A stretch of DNA of 64,000 bases from Trematomus loennbergii (GCA_012861695.1 JAAOOA010000347.1:62001-126000); one strand, 5' to 3'; positions 1 through 10,910 are shown, counted from the first letter of the stretch. Numbers and translations: made by a program. Notes: generated by a model not told the origin, from the sequence alone.

Positions 1-154
1 ACCAAGAAAGTGAAGAGGTGAAATTCATGTCACCTGCGTATTCGTGCAGCGTGACACATTTCATCTTGAGAGAGACGTTTGTGACGCTCTGCCCATTGGT
101 GAGAATCAGCTCCACTAATGTAACGTGCTGTAAAGGATGTGTTCATCTCCACAG

Positions 155-390
155 AGGGAAGAGGAAGAGTGGTGTTCCTGTGGAGGAGCAGTTGTCCAGC
201 TGTGCTCTGTGTCAGGACGTCCTGAAGGATCCAGTCTCTACCAGCTGTGGACACTGGTTCTGCAGACAGTGCATCACCTCATACTGGGAGCAGAGACCTC
301 CATCAGGAGACCCCTCCTGTCCCCAGTGTGGAGAAAGATCCAGAACCAGAGCTGGACTGCAGACAGCCAGTCAGACCAGCTCTGTACGAG
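155..390 (+). CDS. Gene 1 exon: C3HC4 RING finger
   Basis: The exon lies between a cacag acceptor and a gtaaga donor and is 236 nt long. It encodes a basic lead-in and a RING finger: CALC, an 11-residue spacer, CGHWFCRQC, then CPQC, which gives the C-x2-C, C-x-H-x2-C-x2-C, C-x2-C pattern that binds two zinc ions. RING domains usually act as E3 ubiquitin ligase modules. The frame leaves the exon in phase 1 and joins the next exon in frame as ...SSVR then (A)[11 protein letters not shown]. This is the only one of the three copies where that junction reads through, so its length is probably the ancestral one. The open frame runs back through the intron to position 18. Confidence 0.85.
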
Positions 391-3300
391 GTAAGAGGCC
401 GAACACATGCAGCGTCTTATTCCTCTTCCTGGTTCATTTGTGTTTGAACAGGTATACTGTTGTAGAGCATAGACAGTAAGCTGTTTATAAAACATTTAAA
501 CTCAGTCTGTGTTGTTGTTTATTGTTATAATTAGATTCTCAGAGCATTTCCCTCATTCTCTCGTGTTTCCTTCTCTTCCAGCAGATAGTGGTCTGCAGGA
601 GGTTTTAGATGAACATAGGCTCAGTCTGAGGAGGAGATGTGAACGTGTGACTGAAGGAACTGATCAAAGTGAAACCCTCCTCAACAGGATCTTCACTGAG
701 CTCTACATCACACAAGGCCAGAGTGAAGAGGTTAATACCCAACATGAGGTGAGGCAGCTGGAGACAGCTTCCAAGAAGAAGACCCTCCATGACACTCCAA
801 TCAAGTGCCAGGACATCTTAAAGCCTTACCTGACCAACAGACTCTCATCAGAGCGGTCCTGACCAACGGAGTCGCTGGAGTTGGAAAAACCTTCTCAGTG
901 CAGAAGTTCACTCTGGACTGGGCCGAGGGTTTGGGAAACCAAGATGTCAGTCTGGTGATCCCGCTCTCCTTCAGGGAGCTGAACCTGATCAAAGGTGAGC
1001 AGTACAGTCTTCTCAGGCTGCTCCATGTTTTCCATCCAACCTTACAGAAGGTCACAGCAGAGCAGCTGGCTGTCTGCAAAGTGCTGCTCATCTTTGACGG
1101 CCTGGATGAAAGCAGACTTTCTCTGGACTTCAGAAACAATGAGGTTGTGTCTGATGTCTCTCAGCAGTCCTCAGTCAACGTGCTGCTGACAAACCTCATC
1201 AGGGGGAAGCTGCTTCCCTCGGCTCTCGTCTGGATAACTTCCAGACCTGCAGCGGCCAATCAGATCCCTCCTGAGTGTGTGGACAGGGTAACAGAAGTAC
1301 GAGGCTTCACTGACGCCCAGAAGGAGGAGTACTTCAGGAGGAGATGGAGTGATGAAGACCTGTCCAGCAGAATCATCTCTCACATCAAGAGCTCCAGGAG
1401 CCTCCACATCATGTGTCTGATCCCAGTCTTCTGCTGGATCACTGCTGCAGTTCTGGACCACATGTTGACTACAGACCAGAGAGGAGAGCTGCCCCAGACC
1501 CTCACTGACATGTACTCACACTTCCTGCTGGTCCAGACCAAGAGGAAGAAGCAGAAGTATGAAGAGGGACATGAGACGAGTCCACAGCAGCTGACGGAGG
1601 CTGACAGGGAGGTTCTTCTGAAGCTGGGGAGGCTGGCGTTTGAACATCTGGAGAAAGGAGACATCATGTTCTACCAAGAAGACCTGCAGCGCTGTGGTCT
1701 TGGTGTCACCGAGGCCTTGGTGCACTCAGGAGTTTGTACACAGATCTTCAAAAGAGAGAGAGTGATCTTTGAGAAAACAGTCTACTGCTTTGTTCATCTG
1801 AGCATTCAGGAGTTTCTGGCTGCAGTCTACATGTTGCACTGTTACACCAACAGAGACACAGAGGTACTGAAGGACTTCCTGCAGGAGACTATACAACAGC
1901 AGAGATCAGGATTACCCATCCCTGGATGACTTCCTGAAGGAGCCATGGAGAAATCCCTCAAAGTGAAAATGGCCACCTGGACCTGTTTGTCCGCTTTCTC
2001 CACGGCCTCTCTCTGGAGTCCAACCAGAGACTGTTAGGAGGCCTGCTGGGTCGCACAGACAACAGACCAGAAACCATCCAGAGAGCCATCAGCAACCTGA
2101 AGGAGATGACAGTGATTCTCTCCTGACAGGAGCATCAACATCTTCCACTGTCTGACAGAGATGAAGGACCACTCAGTACATCAGGAGATCACAGAGTTCC
2201 TGAAGTCAGAGAACAGATCAGGAACTCTCTGAGATCCACTGCTCTGCTCTGGCCTACATGCTGCAGATGTCAGAGGAGGTTCTGGATGAGTTGGACCTGG
2301 ATCAGTACAACACATCATGAGGGACGACGAGACTGATTCCAGCTGTGAGGAACTGCAGGAAGTTCAAGTAAGTCCAGATGTGATTAACTTTATAAACTAA
2401 TGTGGATCAGGAGTTTATTATTCAAATAAACACTATAACATTTCTGCTGTTTAAATACTGAGAGCAAAATAAACCAACACTGTTCTTCTATTTATTTATA
2501 ATAATAGTTAAACTGAAGCGTTCCTCTCTTCATATTGAGTGATGGAGGCGACATGTCAAACACATGAAGGACTTGAGAGGTTTCTCAGCATGTGATCACA
2601 CCACACAGCAGGACTTACAGTTATCACAGAAACATGTTATTATTACTTTCTTTGCTTTTTTCTTTGCTTTTTAAGAAAATATTCACAAAGCATACATAAC
2701 CAAATAAACACATCTAAGTACAAGATGAACTACATAACAGATGACAAATCAGAAAGACATAATAAATAATAGTATTAATAATATTACAAATGAAAGAATG
2801 GATACATTATGAATACATTATGAATACTCAGGTACACATTAATTATATTCACTGTATTGTTCTATACTGACCCATTCCTCCCACCTTTCCTCAAAGATAT
2901 GCATTTGGTTTCTAATCTAGTTGTTTTCTCCGTTACATAGATTTCATTTACTAAGTTATTCCATTGTGAGTTTACTAAGTTATTATCTTTTAGACAATTC
3001 CTTGTCATTAGTTTGATGATGGCTTTTCTAATGACCAGAAATAGATAGGAATCTTTCTGTATCTCCTCTGGTGTTTCCCCAGTGATAGGGACAATGGGTT
3101 TTTGTTGAGAGAACAAGATATTGGACATTTCTCTTCAAACTGTTTCCCAGAAGTCTCCCAACACATCACAGGCCCAGAATATATGTGTCTGGTTTCTGCT
3201 CAGCGCATTCTCTCCAGCATTTTGAAGTGAGGGTTTGTTTGTGTTCACTTTGAATCTGGGGTGTCTTAAAGGATGGAGTTAAAAGCTTCATGTGTTTTCT

Positions 3301-6300
3301 TTCCAGTAGTTTGAGTTGGTTGTGTTATGAATGTTTCTGCACATTTGTTCCCAATCTGCTTCTGGCATATTGCAGGATCATTCATTTCCCCATTTCTTTG
3401 TTACATTAATAATACTGTGTTCATCTTGATTTCTTAATTGTAATATTTGAACCATCTGAGTTAGAAATGTTGTTTCCACTCCAGGGTCATAAACTGTAAG
3501 CATGTATTTTATTAATGGCTTGATGTCTTGAAAAGATCTCTTTTTTAAATGCCGAAAGATAACTCCTCACTTGGAAGAATGTGAATAAATGGTATTTGAG
3601 TAAATCATATTGTAACGAAAGCTGTTCAAAGGACTTCACGTCTTTATCACCGAACATTTGTCCAAATGTCCTCAAGCCCTTAGAAGCCCATAGTTTCAAC
3701 ATGTGGTGGTCTTTGTTCAGTTTGTGAGGAGGGAAGTCTTGATCAGTTCATTTCTTTCAAGAAGATTACATCTTCATATCGTTTTTGATTACGACAGACT
3801 TCCCTCCAAACCTTAAGTGAAGCAACAACCCTTTTTTTAATGATTACTTTCTAGTAGTTTCTTTATCATTAAACACGTTTTGATCACAATGTGTTAGAGT
3901 TTAAAATCAGATCTATATCATTTCCCACCAATAACAGAGTTATGTCTTAATGCTGATATACTGGGAACATCTGATGCTATCAAGTTGAACATATTGAAAC
4001 TTTATTGGTTTGTTAATTGTGTTTGTGTGCGCAATAAATGTTCAGATGCTCAGAGAAGCCAAAGCATCCTTCATCCATCATTCACATCCACATATTAACT
4101 AACATTTAAATATGTACATCTCTAATATTGTCAAGTGATTCATTTAATTTCTGTTTCTTTTGGTAACAGTCAGTGACAGCAGGAGCACAGACATGTGATC
4201 AGATCACACTGACAACTCATTACACTCTATTATCATATATTATTATATATTATATTAAATGGACTAACAGCAAAGGTCTATCAGAACATGTCAAATCTTT
4301 TTTCATCAAATGCTTGATGTTAATATAATGTTTCCTCTTTTTAACACATGTTGTAATATATGTTTTATTATAGACTTACTGGCTATATACTCTCAGAGAG
4401 ACTGTGAAGTCGTGGCCTCAGCTCTGAAGTCTGACCCCTCTCATCTGAGAGATCTGGACCTGAGTAGAACCCTCTGTGATTCAGATGGAGCTGCTGAGTT
4501 CTGGACTAAAGAGTCCAAACTGCAGACTGGAGGCTCTCAGGTCAGTTCACTGACTGCAGTTCATATTGATCTGTTTGTGTTTATGATTTTCTGAATTTGA
4601 ACAAATACAATGTTATTTTTATTTGTTCCGTTTTTGCTAATGACTGAATATTGATCAGAGTAACAGAGAGAAGGTGAATGTGTGAGGGAGAGTGTTTGAG
4701 CTTCCACAGACTCACTCTGTGCTCCATGAGTCAGTGGAGATGCTGTCAGTACTGATGAGCTGTGAGGGAGATGAAGGAGTTGTTCAACATCTGATCAAAG
4801 TTAAAGTTCCAGATTATCAGTGGATTGTTTCTGCATCATCTCTGACATTAAAACCCTGTTTCACTCTGAACAGATTATTAAACCTGGAGTTAAACCTGGA
4901 GTTATTACACTTTCATTACATTACAGAGAAAAGCTGTGAGAATGTTGCATAATGTTCAACCTAGAGAACAAACAGTTTATTGAGTCAAGGCTGTTACATT
5001 TAAAGATGTAATAGAATTACAGACGGCTTTAGTTATGCATAAAGCAAACAACAGAATACTGCCAGAGAATATAGAAAACACATTAGTTTTAATTCCAGAG
5101 GCTGAGCATCATAGGAGGAGATTACATTCTAAGCTTCAGTTAGTTTATTTATTGTAATGGTTTATTTGGTAGGGACATTGCACTTTAAAGAACACTTAAA
5201 ACTATAAATGTGCCAAGCGTAAATATGCTGGATTTAGCTTTGAGCTACTTTCCATCTGCAGTCCCTCACATCAAACATTAAGAACATGACATTTACAAAC
5301 ATAGCAGATACAAATACATGAAATACAAGAAAAGTGCAAAAGAGCAAGAGCAGAATACACAAGTATTTATGACATGGCAAAACAACATAGCAGCATGGAT
5401 ACACAAAGTGCAAGAGAGGATACCCCTGTGTTAAAGTGCATCTAGTGGTGACCGCACGTTTGCACGTACTGCTTTAAAGCAGATGTGTCTCTTGAGTAAA
5501 GAAGTGGAATTCTTTGCCGAATGATTTAAAGGGCTGTAAGAACATTTTGATGTTCAGAAAATGTATAAAGAAAGCGTAATTAGACAGTCTGAAGGTGACT
5601 TTTGATTGTGTTCTGGTTTTATGCTTCAGTATTTGTAAGAAACTGAGACTGAAAGAATATTGCTTTGATTTGACTTTTTTATGGTTATTTCATTTTTTTA
5701 TTTTTTCCAATGTCAATAATGGAGCCCAAGTGATATCTGTTACGAGCCAGCTGATCTTTGTTGACAAGAGTTGTGATTTCCTGACCAGTCTCGATGCACA
5801 TTTGTTTTTCTCTCACAATTTCTCACACACAAAATGTTCCTTGGAAGAGCTGTGTTTGCTAAGACCCGTGTCCTTTTGTAAGCATGCTTCCAGTCTTTGA
5901 AGCCTTTTACGGTGAACGATGCGTCATGATGATGAGCCTTAAACTTTCTACATGGGAAATACGCAGCCTCGCCTTTCACGGAGTATTCAAGCCAGGGTGG
6001 GTTTTGGTACCATGAGCTGGAAACACTACGTTTGTTTCCCGGAGAAGAGCCGAGAGGGGAAACTATCCAGGACTTCCTGTTTTGGTTTATCCACGCCAAG
6101 GTCCTCTGGAAGTAGAAAACTAACATCTCCAAGATCACGCAGACTTTCATTCAGAGTTTCATAGCTAAATAAAAACATGATATTACACTAATCTCTCAAC
6201 ATAGTTTCATACAAAGATAAATATTAGGACAAAGCTCTACAGATAACAACACTAAACATACTAATACAACAATTCAATGTTTTTAATCAGCCCTGATTTC

Positions 6301-9300
6301 TCATGGGCCCAAATCCTTACGTTAATAACTTACATCCATAGAGTAAATGTCCTTATATTCATGTTTCATTTTTAAGAGTAAGAAGTAAGAACTGCAGACA
6401 TACATGTGACTGTTTCTTAAAGGAACTGAATAGATGTTAGTTGTAAAAAGTAAATCTATGTATTTAATATTTAGTAAACGATAACGTCTGAATAAAGGTC
6501 ATCTGAAGTCATTTTAGTTTGACATTGTGGTGGGAATTTATTCATCAAATGTGGAGAGAGAATCAAAGCATTCAGCTCTTTGTGGTATTTATTTCTGTAA
6601 GAAAGTTCAGTCAGTCACACAGAGAGCATACAGTCTGCAGAGAGGAAGAGGAAGAGGAGAGTTTGGGTTGCATATTTAAACACAGAGAGAGGAGAAAGGG
6701 AGGGGGGAAGCTTGGTGATGATGAAGGAGCATTCTGGGAGTTAGGGAGTTAGGGAGGCCGTATCAGGAAGTCCTCAGTTCACCTGAGGTGAAGGTCATAC
6801 TGTTGGTGCACATAGAGAGTCACTAACAACACTGCAACACATCTTCTTCATAAGGACTTTCCCCAAGCTTAGCTAAGAAGAGTGAGAAGTAGCAAATATA
6901 GAGAAACATTAGCAAATAAGAATCACTCAATGATATTATTAAAGTAAGTAAGTCAGTATAATATGTTTCTATTACATACACGATAAAGTTCACTTTCTGA
7001 AGTAGACAGATGTTTCTGTTCAGATTCATTTAAATGTTGAGTAACATCTGATTGGATTATAAACAGATTTGTATCCTCATCATGTTTTCTTTATTCAGTC
7101 TGAGGCGCTGCAGGTTGTCAGAGATCAGCTGTTCTGCTCTGATCTCAGCTCTGAAGTCCAACATCCATCTGAGAGATCTGGACCTGAGTCAGAACGATCT
7201 GCAGGATTCAGGAGAGAAGCTGCTGAGAGATCTTCTGGAGAGTCCAGACTGCAGACTGGAGACCCTCAGGTCAGTTCACTGACTCTCTGTTACTGCTGGA
7301 GATCTCACATGTTCACTTTGTGATTGAACCTCATTTATATTCATTAATAACTTACATCCATAAAGTTGTAAATGTCCTTTTATTTCATATTTCATTTTAA
7401 AGATTAAGAAGTAAGAACTGCAGACATACATGTTGACCGTTTCTTAAAGTAACTGTAATAGATGTTAGTTGTAAAAAGTAAATCTATGTATTTAATATTT
7501 AGTAAACGATAAAGTCTGAATAAAGGTCATCTGAAGTCATTTTAGTTTACATGATAAAGTTCACTTTCTGAAGTAGACAGATGTTTCTGTTCAGATTCAT
7601 TTAAATGTTGAGTAACATCTGATTGGAATATAAACAGATGTTTATCCTCATCATGTTTTCTTTATTCAGTCTGAGAGCAGCAGTTTGTCAGAGATCAGCT
7701 GTTCTGCTCTGATCTCAGCTCTGAAGTCCAACATCCATCTGAGAGATCTGGACCTGAGAGGCAACGCTCTGCAGGATTCAGGAGAGAAGCTGCTGAGAGA
7801 TCTTCTGGAGAGTCCAGACTGCAGACTGGAGACCTTCAGGTCAGTAAGGGGTCTCTGCTGGTTCAGCAGTATTGTATGAAACACAGGGAGGTGTTTCTCT
7901 CACTGGGGAATCACAACAGATCAGTGATGTTACCCACTGACTGCAGGCTCTTTCATTCTTCCATCAACTATAGAAGGCCAGCTGAAAATGCAAAGCCACA
8001 TTTAGTAAGTAATCAACTTTCCACCAGACATATGGGATTTGACAGAAGAGTGGAAAAGGTAGTTGTTTTTGATGGGATGTTTTTAGCTCCTTGACTAATG
8101 ACTGTTACTTCCTGTCATGCAGCTGAGAGCTGTGGCAGTCAGTCGTAGTGTTTGCAGAGAAGATATGATGGGATGTAAAGCATGAGATCAGTCAGGACTC
8201 TGGAGCTGACTCAAAGAACAAACACTTATTTTAAACTGGATCCATAACTGTTGGATTGTGTTCATCCCTACAGGATCAGAGAGGATGAGACGATCAGAGC
8301 CAAGATCCAGAAGAACTGTGAGTACTGAATATCCTCCATTCATCAAGATATGAAACTCTTTCATGGAGCATGTCCTCAGAGGAAAACAACACTCTTGTTT
8401 TTCTCTCTTCATCATTTTGGCTGTTTCTCTCCACAACAACTGTCTATCAAAACAGTGACGCGTTCACTGACACTCTGTAAAATGTAAATAAACTCTGAAG
8501 AATAAAACACATGAAAACATCAACATTATAAACAGTCTGTTACAGTATTACCATCAAAATATACTTGAGTAAAATAGAAGTACTCAGATCTTGTACTTGA
8601 GTAAAAGTAGAAGTACTCAGGTCTTGTACTTGAGTAAAAGTAGAAGTACTCAGATCTGGTACTTGAGTAAAAGTAGAAGTACAAGAGTGTAGGAATACTC
8701 TGTTACAGTAAAAGGCCTGCATTCAAATGTTACTCAATACAAGTAGAAAAGTATTAGCATCAAAATATAGTTAAAGTACCAAAAGTAGTCATTGTGCAGA
8801 TTGGTCCATTTCAGAATAATATAAGTTTAAGATAAGTTTTATAATTATTGATCATATCAGGTATTAAATACATGTAGTGGAGTAAAAGTACACCATGTAC
8901 CTCTGAACTGTAGTGGAGTAGAAGTACAAAGTAGCATAACATGGAAATACTCAGGAAAGGTACAAGTACCTCAACATTGTACTTAAGTGTGGAGGCGTGT
9001 GGCGCAGTGGATAGAGCGTTGGTGTTCGGATCAAGGGAGCACAGGTTCAAACCCCACTGCAGTCAGCATGTCGTTGTGTCCCTGAGACACTTCACCCCAA
9101 ATGGCTCCTGTGGGGATTGTCCACAGTATTGAGTATGTTAGTCGCTTTGGATAAAAGCGTCTAACAAGTGACATGTAATGTAAAAGTACAGTACTTGAGT
9201 AAATGTACTTAGTTCCTCTCCTGATCTGTAAAGCTCTCCCAACATATGCAGGTTAGCATCCGGCAGCTTCTATGTGCTGGGGACCCGTACTGTACATTTC

Positions 9301-9558
9301 TCTCATCACACTTTGGGCTCCTCAACATGTGTGGGTTCCCAGCAGGACTCTCTGAGCTGCAGACACATTCTTTCTGTGACTTTGTTCCAGATATTTGGAG
9401 CATAATAACTGAAGCTGTTTCTCCATGTTCAGGAACTCCCATCCCCCGAGTCCTGCGGCAGGAAGCGCTCCTTCTCTCCAAGAACTCCTGGACCCTGCAA
9501 GCTGCTCCAGAACCAGAGTCCCAGTGAGGAGTCCAGCCAGTCCACCTCTCAGAGTTAA
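155..9558 (+). CDS. NLR gene 1 (NLRC3-like, RING-FISNA-NACHT-LRR), 5' end outside window, frameshifted
   Basis: Gene-level entry; the exons follow separately. The visible exons are RING (155-390), FISNA-NACHT (582-2367), a first LRR-like exon (4374-4540), two canonical LRR exons (7099-7269, 7670-7839), a 44-nt exon (8274-8317) and a terminal exon (9433-9558). By comparison with genes 2 and 3, the promoter and the N-terminal repeat exons lie left of the window. NLRs of this type are cytosolic innate-immune receptors that bind nucleotide through the NACHT domain and sense ligands through LRRs. The RING reading frame is intact only in this copy. A 1-nt deletion near 818, just before the NACHT domain, breaks the frame, and there are further indels after 1900. 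It is either a pseudogene or a real gene with assembly indels; the alternatives are weighed in the findings. It is the only copy with two full LRR exons. Confidence 0.8.
391..581 (+). other. Gene 1 intron between RING and FISNA-NACHT exons
   Basis: Short intron with a gtaaga donor and a pyrimidine-rich acceptor (ttctcttccag). The acceptor is a NAGNAG tandem (cag-cag), so splicing at either AG differs by one codon. The same arrangement is present in all three gene copies. Confidence 0.8.
582..2367 (+). pseudogene. Gene 1 exon: FISNA + NACHT + winged-helix region, frameshifted
   Basis: A single 1786-nt exon. It begins with a FISNA domain ([11 protein letters not shown]..., [20 protein letters not shown]). 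The NACHT domain follows: Walker A GVAGVGKT near 870-893, Walker [11 protein letters not shown] near 1087-1116, sensor-like [15 protein letters not shown] near 1225-1269, then [14 protein letters not shown] and the winged-helix motif [14 protein letters not shown] near 1792-1833. One T is missing near 818 relative to the other copies, so the FISNA frame ends about 40 nt later at 860, while the NACHT frame is open from 805 to 1929. After 1929 the superhelical part (sequence around [18 protein letters not shown]) survives only in changing frames. The donor is gtaagt after ...CRKF. The NACHT hydrolyses or binds ATP and drives oligomerisation in this family. Confidence 0.85.
2368..2651 (+). other. 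Gene 1 intron, conserved part
   Basis: Intron sequence shared almost base for base with genes 2 and 3. No gene was seen in it. It ends in the 10-bp target duplication ATTACTTTCT (2642-2651) of the LINE insertion that follows. Confidence 0.7.
2652..3842 (-). mobile_element. 5'-truncated LINE (L1/Tx1-like) in gene 1 intron
   Basis: An insertion of 1191 bp flanked by a 10-bp direct repeat (2642-2651 and 3843-3852). Gene 2 has the uninterrupted empty site at 36038-36047. Read on the minus strand it ends in an A-rich tail (the T-rich stretch at 2650-2675 on the + strand), as expected for a 5'-truncated LINE. The minus-strand ORF at 3128-2862 resembles the C-terminal end of L1/Tx1-type reverse transcriptases ([34 protein letters not shown]). 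The clade assignment is from motif resemblance only. The same element sits at the same place in gene 3. Confidence 0.75.
3853..4373 (+). other. Gene 1 intron, right part
   Basis: AT-rich intron sequence conserved in genes 2 and 3 (36048-36569 and 57109-57629). It ends in a weak pyrimidine tract and a tatag acceptor. No gene or known repeat was recognised. Confidence 0.6.
4374..4540 (+). CDS. Gene 1 exon: first LRR-like exon (damaged)
   Basis: An exon of about 167 nt encoding one LRR of the fish NLR type: [21 protein letters not shown] followed by degenerate sequence and a gtcagt donor. Near 4385-4412 a few bases are missing compared with gene 2, where [19 protein letters not shown] reads through, so this copy loses frame before the LRR core. 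Canonical exons of this family are symmetric (phase 2 in, phase 2 out) and about 171 nt. Confidence 0.7.
4541..5739 (+). other. Gene 1 intron: conserved start, then unit-1-specific sequence
   Basis: The stretch 4541-4900 is shared with genes 2 and 3. From about 4900 the sequence is unique to unit 1. Near 5000-5150 a conceptual + strand translation ([22 protein letters not shown]) looks faintly like the end of a LINE reverse transcriptase, which I regard as weak. No gene was seen. Confidence 0.45.
5740..6150 (-). mobile_element. hAT transposase fragment with TTF-type zinc finger
   Basis: A minus-strand ORF with the signature of the TTF-type finger found at the N-terminus of hAT transposases and ZMYM1-like proteins: a [20 protein letters not shown] segment, then [14 protein letters not shown]. 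The usual Cys before FPC appears altered (YFPC rather than CFPC). There is no dimerisation domain and the ORF ends quickly, so it is a truncated relic inside the intron of gene 1. It is not present in genes 2 and 3. Confidence 0.6.
6151..7098 (+). other. Gene 1 intron: partial copy of LRR intron with insertion
   Basis: The stretches 6325-6520 and 6970-7098 match the intron that precedes the next LRR exon (7347-7669). The roughly 450 bp between them (6521-6969) look like an insertion, including a GA-rich stretch near 6640-6720. No gene was recognised. This arrangement indicates tandem intron-plus-exon duplication. Confidence 0.55.
7099..7269 (+). CDS. Gene 1 exon: LRR (intact)
   Basis: A 171-nt symmetric exon (phase 2 to phase 2) between a ttattcag acceptor and a gtcagt donor. 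It encodes an intact ribonuclease-inhibitor-type [23 protein letters not shown], then [18 protein letters not shown], then [19 protein letters not shown]. LRRs in this family form the ligand-sensing or autoinhibitory C-terminal solenoid. Confidence 0.85.
7270..7669 (+). other. Gene 1 intron between duplicated LRR exons
   Basis: A 400-bp intron whose 3' 320 bp repeat the sequence upstream of the previous LRR exon. With the exon it forms a duplication unit of about 571 bp (7099 to 7670). No other feature was seen. Confidence 0.6.
7670..7839 (+). CDS. Gene 1 exon: LRR (duplicate)
   Basis: A 170-nt exon, nearly identical to 7099-7269, encoding [33 protein letters not shown] and [18 protein letters not shown]. 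It is one base shorter at its start (around the GAGAGCAGCAG stretch), so the first few residues are out of phase while the LRR core is open. The donor is gtcagt. It lies in the position of the single later LRR exon of genes 2 and 3. Confidence 0.8.
7840..8273 (+). other. Gene 1 intron
   Basis: An intron conserved in genes 2 and 3, with no recognised element. Short open frames run out of the LRR exon across the donor (for example a [11 protein letters not shown] tail); I treat these as intron read-through. Confidence 0.6.
8274..8317 (+). CDS. Gene 1 exon: 44-nt small exon
   Basis: Acceptor ccctacag and donor gtgagt are clear, and the 44 nt are identical in length in all three genes. Entered in phase 2 from the LRR exon it reads [14 protein letters not shown], then meets TGA on joining the next exon. 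Entered in phase 1 it reads [14 protein letters not shown] and continues openly through the terminal exon. The correct frame cannot be settled from DNA alone. Confidence 0.6.
8541..9222. mobile_element. hAT-like MITE with GTACTTGAGTAAA subrepeats (unit 1, left copy)
   Basis: The start holds several copies of a roughly 31-bp subrepeat (acttgagtaaaagtagaag type, 8561-8680). The right end, near 9185-9222, reads gtacttgagtaaatgtactt followed by agttcctctcc, much like the terminus of a widespread fish hAT-type MITE. Its reverse complement recurs at 11900-12410, giving an inverted pair. The superfamily is inferred from the terminus only. Confidence 0.55.
8988..9184 (+). mobile_element. tRNA-derived SINE (unit 1)
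   Basis: The 5' part has a pol III A-box-like segment (tggcgcagtgg, 9000-9010) and a B box (ggttcaaacc, 9044-9053), spaced as in a tRNA. The 3' part ends in the common fish SINE tail (ctttggataaaagcgtct, then taatgtaa). It is nested within the MITE. It is near-identical in the other two units, so it predates the duplication. Confidence 0.8.
9433..9558 (+). CDS. Gene 1 terminal exon
   Basis: After an AG acceptor, 126 nt end in TAA and encode a Ser/Pro-rich tail ([20 protein letters not shown] ... [11 protein letters not shown]). The exon has the same length and is free of indels in all three genes, unlike the upstream exons. No B30.2/SPRY domain, the usual end of many fish NLRC3-like genes, is found here or downstream. 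The reading frame depends on the phase of the 44-nt exon. Confidence 0.55.
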   Translation, partial: ELPSPESCGRKRSFSPRTPGPCKLLQNQSPSEESSQSTSQS

Positions 9559-9794
9559 ACTAAACTACAACATTATTAAAGATCATGAAAGTTAAAAAAG
9601 GATGCTTTCAGACTGAATCCAGAAGTTTCTCAAGCTGCAGTCAAAGCAGGTCATTTGAGGAATATATAAAACAATTATAAAACTGTAATAAGAATTACTC
9701 TGAATACTTTCTTTGGACATTTTATTTACATTTTTTTAAACAAATATTTCAAATGTTTCTGACTTTCTATCCGAGTGCTTTTCTCATGAATTAA

Positions 9795-10910
9795 CGACTT
9801 CATTTCATTTCCATCTTTATTTCGAACAGATTAAAAAACAAATAAAAAATAACAAATGTGAAAAGCAGAATACCGTATTGTTAGAATACAGTATTTATCA
9901 ATATTCATATTAATAATAATAATAAATCATTGTGTCCGAAAGGGAGCGGGAGGAAGCAAATGCTTATTAATTCCCACCCCTTACTTACCGCTGATCAATG
10001 ATTATCCTTTAAATCATTTCTGCAAGTTATTCCTACTTACATATTTACATTTATACATACATTTACAATCATTTCTCATCTTCAATCACCTTAAATCATT
10101 CTCATAGTTTTCCAAGAAAGTGTTTCTGTACATCCTTTTAAAGTGAATTATATTTGTGCTTTGTTTGAACTCCTGCTCCAAACCGTTCCATCAAATCACC
10201 CCACAGATTGTTCTACTCATACTTCTCACAGTTGTTCTGACCTTGAGTTGTTTCAAATGTAGATTTCCTCTCAAATTATACCCGCCCTCTCTGTCTATGA
10301 ACAATGTTTGTAATTTCCTAGGAAGTAGATTATGTCTTGCTCTGTACATGATTTGTGCCGTTTTAAATGTAACCAGATCAGTAAACTTCAGTGTGTGTGA
10401 CTTCAAGAATAATGAATGAGTGTGTTCAAGATATCCAACATTATTGATTATTCTTATAGCCCTTTTTTGTAATGTGCATAACGGCTGTAGGTTGGTTTTG
10501 TAAGTGTTTCCCCAAATCTCCACACAGTAACTCAGACATGGCAATATGAGTGTATTATACAGAGCATAATGAGTTGTAGTCCAGAATGTGTCTTGCTTTC
10601 CCCAATATTGCGATAGTCTTAGCCAGTTTGCTTTTACATGATTGATATGAGGTTTCCAGCTGATCTTGTGCTCTCAAACCACACCAAGGAACTTCATTTC
10701 ATATACTCTTTCTATGTTTATGTTATCTAGTATTAATTGCACCTGAGGATTTGTTTTATGTTTTCCAAATAGCATAATATTTGTTTTGCTTAAATTTAAT
10801 GTTAATTTGTTCTTAAATCTTTTTTTTTTTCTTGTGTATTTCATAAACAGGATATTTGATTTTTTTATAATAAATATTATTTTCTCAGCTCTGTGATAAA
10901 AAAACACATT
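9795..10910 (-). mobile_element. 3' fragment of a non-LTR retrotransposon (LINE) (unit 1)
   Basis: On the minus strand, motifs run from NKLTLNLSKTNIMLFGKH (10907-10674) to a 117-aa open stretch (10544-10191) with CVEIWGNTYKTNLQPLCTLQ, RAIRIINNVGY and KFTDLVTFKTAQIMY. These are typical of the thumb and C-terminal part of fish LINE reverse transcriptases. An AT-rich 3' UTR with an aataaa-like signal reaches about 9795. The catalytic part is absent. The 117-aa stretch is the same in all three units. Confidence 0.75.

Larger units (their letters stand above)
8318..9432 (+). other. Gene 1 last intron, carrying a MITE with a nested SINE
   Basis: The intron contains a hAT-like MITE (8541-9222) with GTACTTGAGTAAA-type subrepeats and, nested in it, a tRNA-derived SINE (8988-9184), both listed separately. 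The rest is conserved with genes 2 and 3. Confidence 0.65.

Noticed and set aside
5952..6164. + strand [23 protein letters not shown]
   Set aside because: Antisense shadow of the hAT TTF-finger fragment.
8988..9060. A functional tRNA gene
   Set aside because: A and B boxes are present but no cloverleaf closes, and it is fused to a SINE tail repeated in all units.
9246..9527. 93-aa ORF across the terminal-exon acceptor
   Set aside because: It starts inside the intron and reads the terminal exon in a different frame; no domain was recognised. It is preserved in the copies only because they are recent duplicates.
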